Assembly: GCA_038093515.1 (NCBI GenBank)
Contig: JBBPSI010000032.1
Location: forward strand, 109,039-173,038
DNA length: 64,000 nucleotides
DNA from: Butyriboletus loyo
Taxonomy: Eukaryota; Basidiomycota; Agaricomycetes; Boletales; Boletaceae
Direction: 5' to 3'
Under the pieces are notes generated by a model. The model was not told the origin of the DNA, ran no database searches, and saw only the letters and a program-made list of their open reading frames with translations. Positions 45,509 to 55,589 of the stretch are shown here, piece by piece. A program made the position numbers and the translations under genes. Within the stretch, counting starts at the first letter, position 1; each line of letters begins with the position of its first letter.

Positions 45509-46004
45509 TGTTATAATCGTATCTCTTATAACTATCTTTTGCGTTTGGACTTCGTCATATTTCTCTTTCAAAGGTCACGTGACTTTGCGCACGTGATCGT
45601 GGGATTATACATGTGATCACAGGCTGACTAAGCATATGATGTCATGGTCCAGACTGGCCCAGACTCTATGACGTCACGCCTCATGTATTTAATCTCTGTT
45701 TGCTTCTCTTCTTTTTGATCACCGTCGACTTCTATTTCCCATCATCGTCGACTCGTGACTTCTTCATATGTACATGTATAGTAACTAGTCTCACGCACTG
45801 CATGGTCTGTGCACATTCCCTTGTAATATAAAAGGGCTCGTGGTTGCAGCTAGGATTCCCTAGCTTTAACCACTTGTCTTATTCGCTGGCAACAGTTGAG
45901 AGATTAAGGCCTGAGCTATCCTCATTATACCTCGCCAGTTACTGTGTATAGCTGCAACAGTTGCGGAACCCCGTGTGACTTGATAACATCGTTGTCTCGT
46001 AACA
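45509..46004 (+). mobile_element. Solo LTR of a retrotransposon (496 bp)
   Basis: The element begins TGTTATAATC and ends CTCGTAACA, so it has the TG...CA ends and the short TGTTA/TAACA inverted termini of an LTR. Inside are a CRE-like TGACGTCA (about 45.67 kb) and a TATAAAAG at 45827-45834, as expected of U3. Comparison with R2, which lacks the insert, shows similarity stopping and resuming at these ends. The flanking bases (CATAA and GTAAG) do not form an exact 5-bp duplication, so the target site has decayed. No internal gag/pol DNA is present. The orientation is taken from the TATA box. Confidence 0.65.
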
Positions 46005-46600
46005 GTAAGCACATACATCAAGGTTCATGTATGCGCCCGCCTCAAAGGAGTTGAAAATGGGCCACATCACATTGTCGAGCGATGGATTCCGAACATCCCT
46101 CTTTTCGGCATTCAAGGAATAACTACTTGATTGTACACAAATGGGACAACGATTTGATTACGCGGTGATCAACCAGACGATCGTTTTACCCACGACCTCG
46201 TCTATGGCGTTGTCTAGTGCAACATCAACAACATCGAGTCCCACGGCGACAGCTGCACCGTCCCCTTCCAGCTCGACGTAAGCAGCTTCCGGCTTGCCCC
46301 ACTATCACATTAATTCTTGCAATAGGACAAATCCTGGCGTGACGGCCGGGTGCGTCATATGCAGAATAACAGCTTTTCCCCCCACTCTTGGCGATCGTTT
46401 TCCTCCTTGGGAGACACCATCGCGATGCTCAAATAATGAGTACAAACCTGGATGTCGAAGATAGAAACCCTTCAATCTTCTCAACAGATCCGTCGTACCA
46501 CTAGCCCACTGCTACAGAGTTGTATATGAATGTCCCGGACGTCCGACGACCAAGAGTTGAGTTACCAGGCTTGTGAATGTACACGCGCCGACGCATTCAA
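46005..46600. other. Remainder of unit 3 and unique DNA
   Basis: The first 60 bases continue R3. A plus-strand reading frame of 46 codons (46141-46281) is Ser/Thr-rich (VLPTTSSMALSSATSTTSS) but has no support beyond being open. Nothing else was recognised. Confidence 0.3.
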
Positions 46601-46985
46601 CGAGCTCAGTTCATCTCGCCATGAGAAATCACTTGAGGGCCACGAGTCGGATCGGCAGTGTCAATGTTACATCCGCACTCGGGCTGGTTCATCCGGTGCA
46701 TATTCTCTGGACTCCTCGGATACAGCAGACTTTCGGATGTCCAGGCTAACTTCGAGGATAACCTCTTCGCCCGCGACGTACCAGCCAGGGCGATCGCACG
46801 GCTGATCGAGAGGATCAGTCAGTCTTGCAAGTCTTGATTTCTCCATTTTCCCTTGCATACTTGGTATTTTCGAGTTCTCAGAGATCAGGAAATGAACATA
46901 CGTTGTTGGTTGTCAGGGAGTGCAACGACAACAGATAAAGGAATAAAGCAAGCAAAAAAAAGAAAGGAAGCAGTCACAAATCCAT
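46600..46985 (-). repeat. Inverted copy partner of 30.96-31.45 kb
   Basis: On the minus strand this reads PGWYVAGEEVILEVSLDIRK, matching the plus-strand copy at 31.3 kb, followed 5' by the poly-T and GTTGTCGTTG run seen at 30.96-31.05 kb. It is an open stretch of about 60 codons without a start or intron signal. Function unknown. Confidence 0.4.
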
Positions 46986-47660
46986 GGCAAGAACGCGCAG
47001 GCGCCTCGTGTCGTTGGCGCTTGTTCTCACTCAGATTCTTGCTAGGTGACCTTGTTATGACGACCAGGCAAGCAGTCAACATTGGCGAAACCTTCTTGTT
47101 TCCGAGGGTCGTCTTATCCGGGGACTTTCGAGTGTTCGTCATATGTTGACTGTGGGACCCGGTTCACGACCAGCATACAGTCCGCATCAGACCCACTCAC
47201 GACATGCCGCGCACAAAACGCCGCATGCATCCCACGACCATCTTCGTCTGGAACAGCGAGTGCCTGTACTTTGGAAGAATTTTACTCCGCGAGATAGGAG
47301 ACGAATGTATGCATCACCCGAACTCCAACTAGGCATTTCTATCCATTTGTATGGTGGTCTGGATTAGCTCAGACTCGCTGCTATGAACGTTGGACAGGTG
47401 GAGGACGCAGACATACCTCCCGGGCTCGAATGGGTTCGCTCACACCATCCTCGTTGAAGCCAGCAATACCTTCAAACATCCAACGACAAGTTCCGAGATT
47501 TACCACGGGAAATTGTATCATAGGCATCCGGGTGAAAGCCACTCAAACGCCAAAGTCTGCTCTCTGGTAAACAATCCAAATCCAAATCCAGCAGACGTTG
47601 TCCTCCAATCCCAACTTCCCGCATTCTGTATCATGACATCTTTAGTGACCGCTGGGTGAA
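46986..47660 (-). pseudogene. Relic R4, unknown gene
   Basis: It resembles R1-R3, with shared runs such as GACGACCAGGCAAGCAGTCA and GATAGGAGACGAATGTATGCA. It lies immediately downstream of the decayed WD40 copy W4, not upstream of it, so it probably belongs to a unit whose WD40 gene has been lost. No continuous frame. Confidence 0.35.
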
Positions 47661-47782
47661 TATCTCAGCGAGCTCGATCATGGACTGGCTTATTGGGACT
47701 CGTACGAAGCAACATAAAGTCAAAGATCCGCATGGTCGATGTCCACATACTCGCGATCCAGTCTGGTATGTATCGCATCTAA

Positions 47783-49475
47783 TCACCCGGATGAATACGT
47801 CCCATCTCCTGCACCTGACACACAACACATCCAAGCGGGAAACGCGATGGAAAGGGTCGTGTTACCTGATTATTGATGATGCTGATCCGCTGTAAGTCTG
47901 ACGATGTAGTTACAGGAAACTACGCATACCATTATGTGATCCCTCTCGACTGGCGGTTGAGATGGATCGTTCACCTTTTGTGCATAATAATAAATGGGCT
48001 GTAATAACGAGGTCTACCATCACCAGAAAAACATACAAAGCATTTTCTCCTTTTGAATCTGTAACGCTTTGTCCGTTGCACAAGGTGTCCTTGTTTCAGA
48101 TGGTTGAGAAAGGCAGCCTTGGAGGCGATTCAGGCCGTAACGTGTGATGAGTGACTGCGAAGAAACTCGAGGAATAAGGACTGGTCATTTTACTACGGGT
48201 TTTCACGACTGCTCGCTAACATAATATGTTAAACGCGCCGCATGGGTCCGTCTACCGAGGAAGACCCCTCACTCGCATACGTTGACCTACAGTCATCCTC
48301 GAAGGACCCTCGTTCTCTTGCTGGCAGCTAGAAAGGAGATAAAGGACCAGAAGACTGGCGCGACTTTCCAGGACGTCGATCGGGCTCGTGCAAAGCCGGG
48401 TCCTTGTTGCTATGCCTGATGTTTGTCTGCAGCCACCCTTTGAACCTGAGGTGATTCGACAGCGTTACGATGTTCTTGCGGACGTGCGTTCGGAGGGAGG
48501 GTCACTAATAGGGCATCTAACGACTGTGGTGGGATAGGATAGGCCGAGTGGCGGTGCCTCATCCTCGCAAGGATGGGCGGGGACGGCAACTAGCGCAGCA
48601 TCAACACAAGCAAGAGGAGAATGCAGTGATGACCGACTTCATCATAGTTGAATGTTGAATCCGGGGCGGATATGAATAATACGGAACACGACGTATAGTT
48701 GGCAATGAATTTGTCGCTGGTTTCCAGAGCAATAGACCTGACACGATTTGAGAATTTGTGATTCGGCGTGCTGGAACCCGGTGGACAGATAAAAATAAAT
48801 GATGGTGTCCCCTGGGTGCGGAAAAAAAATGCTGACCATCGTATGGACGTGCAGGGGGAGTGATTTACCACCCATAGGGTGGGGTAGTCTTGGGGCTGAT
48901 GAGCTCGTCGCCTGTCGAAAATGCGGATCGAGCCACGATAGCGGTGATGTGCTCACCATTATGATTTCGTTAACCCCATTATCATGTTGGAGCATGTTGG
49001 AGGGCCAACGATCGTTATGCTGAGTTGTCAGGGGATCCAGTCCCGGTGCCAAACCGAGTCCAGGGAAACGTCGATCACATTTTTCATGAACCTCTGTGTC
49101 CCACACGCTTGCGTCCTCACGAGTCTCATATACTATTCAGTGGATAGTATGTGGGACTCGTGAACACCCACTCCGTTCACGAAAAGTTCGGTTCGGACCA
49201 AGGCTCGGGACCTGAACCCATCACTGTCATCCGATGCCGACACAGAAATGGCGCACACGGTCGTCCCATGTACTTCCAAACCTCTTGACCACCTGCGAGT
49301 CGTCATCGTCGAACCCGATTGGTACTTCTGCCTAAAAGATGCATTTTGTCAAGGTGAAATGCGACTGCCAACATCAGAGAAACCAGCGTCAAGTACTATT
49401 GTTAGGTCTTGAATCCTCGGCATTCAGCACAATCACTCCGTAGAATAGCTACGTACCAGTCTGTGTCGACGACAT
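47783..49475 (-). pseudogene. Decayed fourth WD40 paralogue W4
   Basis: The first exon is intact: ATG at 49475, MSSTQT, then a GTACGT donor and an AATAG acceptor as in W1. The second exon loses frame within 15 codons. Recognisable pieces follow in shifting frames: LLGR, VWDTEVHEK (49.1 kb), FIANY, the tail around 48.4 kb and the conserved end LSIAFPAWMCCVSGAGDGT, where the usual stop codon is replaced and the frame runs to 47783. Large parts of the propeller are deleted. It is a clear pseudogene of the same family, in the same orientation. Confidence 0.6.
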
Positions 49476-49479
49476 ACGG

Positions 49480-50414
49480 CCAGGGGCATTAGCCGAGCAT
49501 TCGAGGCTGCCTTTGCATGCGCGGAAAAGGACCATTGAGCGGGAAATGATCCCACAAACGACGGCCTGACCGCGACGCATCATCCACAGTTGAATGTAAG
49601 GTCAGTCGCGTTTTCGCCAGACAAGAGACATACGATGTTTTGAAGTAGTGGGGCTGGACGTTAGTGAGGTCCATACACTGAATTCGAGCGAGTTTGGTTT
49701 GGGTGGATCGAGATGGGACTGCATAGCACTCAGCGGGGACCAAAATACTGCGCAATAGAGAGTCTAAGGCACTCCAACTATACCGGGAGGTCAACTCAAA
49801 ATTAATTAAATTACATAATTCGCGCGCAGTGCGACAAGACGGCAAGTCCCATAAGTCCATTCTGCAGCCTGGCACTGCTTGAGGTGACCTTACTTGAACT
49901 CCATGAAGTTTTAAACTTTTCATCTGACATGTCGACCAGGCCAGAATCATATTATCTCCCTGAAGAGCAAGGCTTGGATCTAGGTCAATTCAAACCGAGG
50001 CAGATTTTGTGATCCTCCTACAAGACATACAGCACAGCTTGTAAGTTTTTTCGGGGTTGTAGACCCATGCTCACATTTTTACTTGGCATGATCATGAGTC
50101 CCCTAGCCTCATTATTTCCGAACATCAGATTGTGCCTCGATTATGTCCACTGAATCACCCTCGATCTAGAATGGAAATCACAGGACCGGCCCATTCAAAA
50201 GGACAGCTCGGAGAGCGTGTACATGTGGCGTAACCAAGATAAGATGTGATGCACCATCGTGTCGTACCTGGTGGCGGGGTTCGTGCCTGTAATTTCCGTG
50301 GTGCTGCCTCATTGCCTCGTGTCGCTCCCGGGCTACCATGTTTGTGTCGGCGTCCAAAAGGATGTTAAATGTTCCATGTCCACATCCTTTCTGCAGTTTA
50401 TTCCCTTCAACACC
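49480..50414. other. Intergenic, no gene recognised
   Basis: A minus-strand frame of 153 codons (49950-49489) is open but has no motif, no paralogue in the window and no intron. The upstream part of the next gene, with a possible short leader, lies at 50.2-50.4 kb. Confidence 0.35.
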
Positions 50415-51820
50415 ATGGCGACCACCACAGTCACCCTCCTACCTATGGGTAAAATATCGTTGATCTCCATCTGGATGGAGACTGTGCTCTATGGTATGTG
50501 CTGCAAACTCTGAGTGTCAATTGTCGCTGAACACCACTGCGATATAGGGCTGAAGTACGCTCCCGGTCGTGAGTAATCTAGACAATTTGGACTAAGTGAT
50601 CAACCTCGTAGCTGCATGCTGTATGGTTTGTGTATGTATTCGCTTGTTTTGAGAAGTGGGAGAATTTCCAACAGATGGTGCGTTCATTGACCCGTGTCAT
50701 TGGCTTTGGATATACTCTCATTCTACCAGGGTTCTCGTGTTAACATCAACTGTGCTTTTCGCTCTGTGCACCGTCTATGTAGCAGCTTCCCTGCGACAAC
50801 TTCTGGAAGCATTTATCTATGTTCCTCCAGGAGTGCCGGATTACGCTACGCTTTATTTCCTCGATTACACACTTCCAATGCGCACACTGAAGGATGTACT
50901 TTATGTCAGTTTGGTACGAGCATACCTCCGTCTACCGACGACTCTGTGCTAACGTATGTGAATAGACGTTTGTTCAGGACATTGTTCTGGTGAGTACGAG
51001 AGAGCCGCAGTTTCATGATTTGGCTCACGTAGATTGGTGAGATCTGGCGCCTCTACATCGTTGTTAACCGTGATTGGAGGATCCCAATCCCTTTCGTAAG
51101 CAATTGTTTGGCAGACTGCTTCCATACAAACTTTAACTACTGTTTTTTAGGTCCTCTTAGACTTGGCGTGCATCGGTTTGTGGACTATTTCATGTTCAAG
51201 CAGCTCACGAACTCCCCATCAGGTACAGCTTATGCAGATGCTATCTTATTCGCGATCCCAAGCACCAACTTGCGTGGACTTATTCCCCTCACTATAGCGT
51301 CATGGATATTGGACTTGATGGTCAACGTCTCCGTTACATTGACTATTGCTGCGCGCCTCTGGTGGATGGGCCGGAATGTCGCTTCCTTCCGCACTAATCA
51401 TTCCTCGGGCAACCCTTATTCGTATCCCATATACGTTGTCATCGAATCGGGCGCCATTTTTTCCAGCGCGATGATCGTTATGCTGGCTCTTTATGGGTCT
51501 GAAAATGGAAGCCCTTTCCCGTACGCGATCCCATCACTCGACGTTGCCTCTCAGCTTGCCGTACGTCGAGCTCACTTGTTGTCCTTCTCGTTTCACACTG
51601 AATTGAATCATTCCATCAGGTCCTAACACCACTCTTGATCGTGGTCAGAGTTGGACTCTATCAGAGCACCGTTGTTTCGGAGGCCTCCGCGGCAGGACGA
51701 AGTAATGCCAGTGTAGCATCTCGGGTCAGGGTGTTCCAGCGTCTGGATGTGGAACGTGATGTGGAACGTGATGTGGAACTTCGCAACATATCCTCTCTTC
51801 CCAGCGACACGAAGGCATGA
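50415..51820 (+). pseudogene. Seven-helix fungal membrane protein gene, probably frame-damaged
   Basis: Helices typical of a basidiomycete seven-pass family are visible: ISLISIWMETVLYG, CMLYGLCMYSLVL, VLVLTSTVLFALCTVYVAAS, the loop TLKDVLY, TFVQDIVLI, EIWRLYIVVNRDWRIPIPF, VLLDLACIG, IASWILDLMVNVSVTLTIAA with ARLWWMGRNVAS, IYVVIESGAIFSSAMIVMLA and LTPLLIVVRVG. GT-AG introns fit most joins. Two places do not fit: near 50.55-50.58 kb the short exon gives the wrong phase, and between LACIG and KQLTNSP (51.16-51.20 kb) the frame shifts by two bases with no intron signal. The tail holds three DVE(R/L) repeats from a 12-base tandem repeat. Either two indels have disabled the gene or there is a sequencing error. 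Confidence 0.55.
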
Positions 51821-53584
51821 TGGTCGTCTCCTGCCGCTGACCACCATTTCCAGGATGCCATATGTTTATTTAATTTATTTAAGAAATTCCTGATATACCC
51901 TAGGTTATTGCTGCATCCTCAGTCGATCGATTCCTCCATTTACTCGCTGTCACGACTCTTCTGCAACATTTGTCCTATTTAGCTATTATAGATTCCATCA
52001 ATCACAGTTTAACGTCCCAGGTTCATTCACGAATTTATGGTCGGTGACCAGTAGCTCGTCTTCTACTCATCGATGCTCAACACCGCTGATAATTGTCGCT
52101 GAGGCCTTGTAATGAACGCGATCGGGAGCAAACGAAGAAGTCAAGCCAGTTATTCACATGGATCACCGAAATGAATGTTTGGGGGATCACGTACTTGATT
52201 GTAGCAGTACGACGCCTTGATCTCGGACACAATATACGACGGTCCCTGACACTATTTGATTGAGCCCGTGATCATGACCAGAATCACTGTTCGAGTTCAC
52301 CGCGAATCCGTTTGTGTGTTCACACAGGCGAACAATTAATCTAGCTTGTACGTGCAAGATCATTCTATGACATAGCCAGTAGTATGGTTAAACTAGGCAG
52401 AATCAGATTTCGGATGGCACAGGGTGTCATTGGGGTACCTAAACATGTTTCATCACAGCAACGAGTAGCCTGAAGTTTCAGCGTAAAGCTCCCAATCCCG
52501 CAGCAGTGTTACGAACCAGTCGGTGTCAGAATGAATAGCCCTGGCATCACGTTCCTCCAACAGCGTTCCGGACGCTCCACCTTCCCGTTGGCGATCTCAC
52601 CTCCGCAGCCTCCTTGGACGTTACGAGTATAATATCCGTTACTCATAATGAACTGAGGGGTTAGAGTGAATATAAGAACATGTTCGACGATGGGTACAGA
52701 TAACATTTGTCATCGTCGTATGGAAATAACCCCCGAGGGAGCCAGTGCTGTGACGAGGCTGAGCGTCAGCATCATGTCATCGGGAGTCATGGTTAACTTG
52801 ATGTGCTTGCCACATAGGATAAAAGGAAGGGGAAAGGAAGGATCAGGCAGGGACATGCGCAGGAAAGTAAACTAACGAACGGGGTAGTGTCTCCTACCTC
52901 AAGCATTCACTTCAAATCATCCGCCAAGCAGGCTACTTCAGACGGACTGCATGCACGGATGGCGCCATTCGATAACGAGCATAGTTGGCTGTGGTTCGGC
53001 GGGGCCAGGACACGGTTGTGTATCATCCCCATCCGAGTCCATAAGAAATTATCTCCGTCGATTATCTTATCACTGCGAGAAACTCGAAGCGCCACGCACC
53101 GCACGAAGACCACGACAAGGCCAATATGCAGAGCATAGCCCGTTTCTTCCACACTCTTAGACCTTGGACTGCGAGGGGATAAAAATCACAACGCCACTAC
53201 TACAATATCGGTTGATCATGAGGATCCGCCCTGTGTATGGGCTGCGTGTCAAGCGCGTCCCAGGAAGACTGTCACGATATATTAGCTCAAATGTTCAGCG
53301 GGATCATTCACAATTGTGAACAAGTCTGGCGCACTTCTCAACCGTACCCTAGAGCTGGGTGGCGCCCCCGTAAGCTCGATAATATCAGGGTGAAAGTCAA
53401 CATTACACTCAACGTCTTGGAAATGACCCTGTTGGGGAACTGAGGACTGAGTAAATTCGCTAGCGGCGCCCAACGGCCCGGAGGACTTGGAACTGGGACA
53501 ACGGACTTTGAACGGAGAGCATGATGTTTACGTAACACATCAGTCATGCAAGCCAGGCAAGAGTTGAGCTTGACCTTAACTGAT
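51821..53584. other. Intergenic with unassigned hydrophobic frames
   Basis: On the minus strand at 53.15-52.51 kb several short frames carry hydrophobic runs (HIGLVVVFVRCVALRV, MMLTLSLVTALAPSG), in an arrangement that recalls the second duplicated gene type at the left end. They cannot be joined into a gene. 51.85-52.50 kb shows nothing. The upstream region of NOP53 lies at 53.2-53.58 kb. Confidence 0.35.
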
Positions 53585-55271
53585 ATGAGTGCGACCACGC
53601 CCGCGAGTTCTACCAATTCTTCATCCCAGATAGCCACAAAACCGGCCAAAAAGTCCACGCTCGGTGCGCCTTCCCAGCTTTCACAATCGAGTCGCAAAGG
53701 AAAACGAGCGTGGAGAAAGAACATCGATATCCAGCATGTCGAGGAAGGGTTAGAGAGCCTTCGAACGGAGGAACGAGTCGTCGGGTGAGTAAAATCCTGA
53801 GATGCTGTCGCATTCTACCTCAATACTGGTGCGTTGTGTCACGCAGCTCGGTATTGCAAAAACAGACGGACGAGCAATTGTTCGTAGTTGATACCAAGGG
53901 CGACGAGCGAGGTACGTTCATCCGACCATTCTCAGAGTCGCCTGTACCGACCTAACTGTTTGCTCCAGTTCGAAAATCGTTGCCTCGGTACTCGAAGCTG
54001 CAATTGACGTCCACTAAAATCATCTCGCAACGGTCCGCAGTCTCTGCTGTCGTATCATGTGCAACGAAATCGTCTGGAACGAAGATTTCCCGTGCAGACA
54101 AAGAAAGACTGTTGCGGATTGCGAGGCGTCCGCGCAAGGGCCCGTTGAATGCCATCATGGATCCGACCGAATTCGGCGCGGGGAGTGCCGCCATCGACGT
54201 CTCGTATGCCGCCAAACACAGCGGGGGGCACGATCTGTGGGAGGCACCGGATGTCAAAGAAATTGTACCAGATGGGCTAGAGACGGTTCAAAAGCGCATG
54301 ATCAAGGTAAGGTATCCCCACGGGCGATCAAGCCATGAACTTGGTTGATCTACGTGATGACAGAAACCGGACCTTGGCCACCCGCGAGATGTGATCGACG
54401 TGCCTGCGGTGTCTGTTCCTCATCCAGGCACCTCTTACAATCCACCAGTACAGGCACACGAAGAACTGCTCATGGAAGCCTACAAAATCGAGCAACGGAG
54501 ACAAGAAGAGGCTGATCGTCTTCGGGAGGCTCAACAGAAAATCGAGCAAGCGCGTGCATTCGCTGCAAACAACACTACGGAAGGTGTCCCTGCCGGGATG
54601 GTCATTGACGACATCAAGGACGCTGGAGAAACGATTGCCAATACTCCTGCCGTAGTACCCAAAAGACTACCCATGAGGAAAACAAAACAGCAGATTGCTC
54701 GCAGGGTGAGGCAGAAAGCAGAGGTACGCCTCGAAAACCACTCTTGACCGTGACTGTGACCGACGAGCGATCACAGAAACATGCATTGGTCGAGAAAGCC
54801 CATCGAAAGCGTCTCCTCAACTCGATCAATCAGGTCAAGGGGATCCGTTCTGATCTCTCCAAGCTTGCAGATGCCTGCCAACAAGCTCGCCTAGCACGAC
54901 AGCTTGCGCTTCGGCTGAAGCTACGAAATGGCATTGCTGGCCAACGACTCGGAAAGCACCGAGTTCCCGAAATCGAAATCGAGGTGCAGATCGGGGAGGA
55001 TCTGAGCGAGAACCTCAGAAATTTCAAGGTATGTAACTGGTGATTATAGATGCCCTTTGTTGACGATGCGTTCAATAGCCTGAAGGAAACTTGTTTCGCG
55101 ATCGTTTTGTAAGCCTTCAGCAACGTGCATTGATTGAGCCACGCGCTCCTGTACTGTAAGCACCTGTTCCTTCGCTTGTGAGCTCACGCTGAGATGTAAC
55201 AATATAGGCCGACAAAGCGCAAAGGGAAACCAAAAGAGTACGAGAAACATGCATGGAAACGTTTCGAGTAG
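53585..55271 (+). CDS. NOP53: Ribosome biogenesis protein NOP53 (GLTSCR2 family)
   Basis: NOP53 is a nucleolar factor for 60S subunit maturation that links pre-ribosomes to the exosome helicase Mtr4. Seven exons (53585-53784, 53847-53911, 53969-54306, 54364-54723, 54777-55028, 55079-55155, 55208-55271) give 451 aa. After a Ser/Thr-rich start come GKRAWRKNIDIQHVEEGLES and KQTDEQLFVVDTKGDE, the N-terminal family motifs. The middle part has DLWEAPD, and a long charged coiled coil follows (IEQRRQEEADRLREAQQ). The basic C-terminus has RKRLLNSINQ, LGKHRVPEIEIEVQIGEDLS and the end KGKPKEYEKHAWKRFE. An in-frame ATG 39 bases upstream (53546) is an alternative start. The tail-to-tail gap to the tRNA is 141 bases. 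Confidence 0.9.
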
Positions 55272-55412
55272 TTACACCAATTGTCCTACATCTCATCTGC
55301 ATAAATGATTCGATGAACCCTCAGCTGGCCCTCCAGAGATCAGCCCACAAACGTTTGAACTTGGAAAAAAAAGATATGAATGCTCTGACTAGCGGTAAAG
55401 AATAAAAACCTC

Positions 55413-55493
55413 TGGACACTGTGGGAGTTGAACCCACGACCTCACGCAATCTGCGATGCGAAGCGTGCGCGCTACCAACTGTGCCAAGTGCCC
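55413..55493 (-). tRNA. tRNA-Ala(CGC) with an 8-base intron
   Basis: The acceptor stem GGGCACT/AGTGTCC pairs fully and has the G3-U70 pair that identifies alanine tRNA, followed by discriminator A73 (55413). The D-arm has GGTAGCGC with one A-C mismatch, the anticodon stem CACGC/GCGTG is perfect, and the T-arm GTGGG/CCCAC is perfect with loop TTCAACT. The 15-base anticodon loop contains CGC at the anticodon place and an 8-base intron after position 37 (55456-55449). Spliced length is 73. It lies in the 318-base gap between NOP53 and CSN1. Confidence 0.88.
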
Positions 55494-55589
55494 TGTAGGA
55501 GAGTGCCGTAATAGGCACAGCATCAAAAACACTGAGCATCCGACACTCACTAACGGGCATTGAGAAAGTGTCTTTGTATCGACGGCAAC

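Noticed and set aside
49489..49950. 153-codon minus-strand open frame
   Set aside because: It has no motif, no paralogue and no intron, and lies in a decayed region next to a pseudogene.
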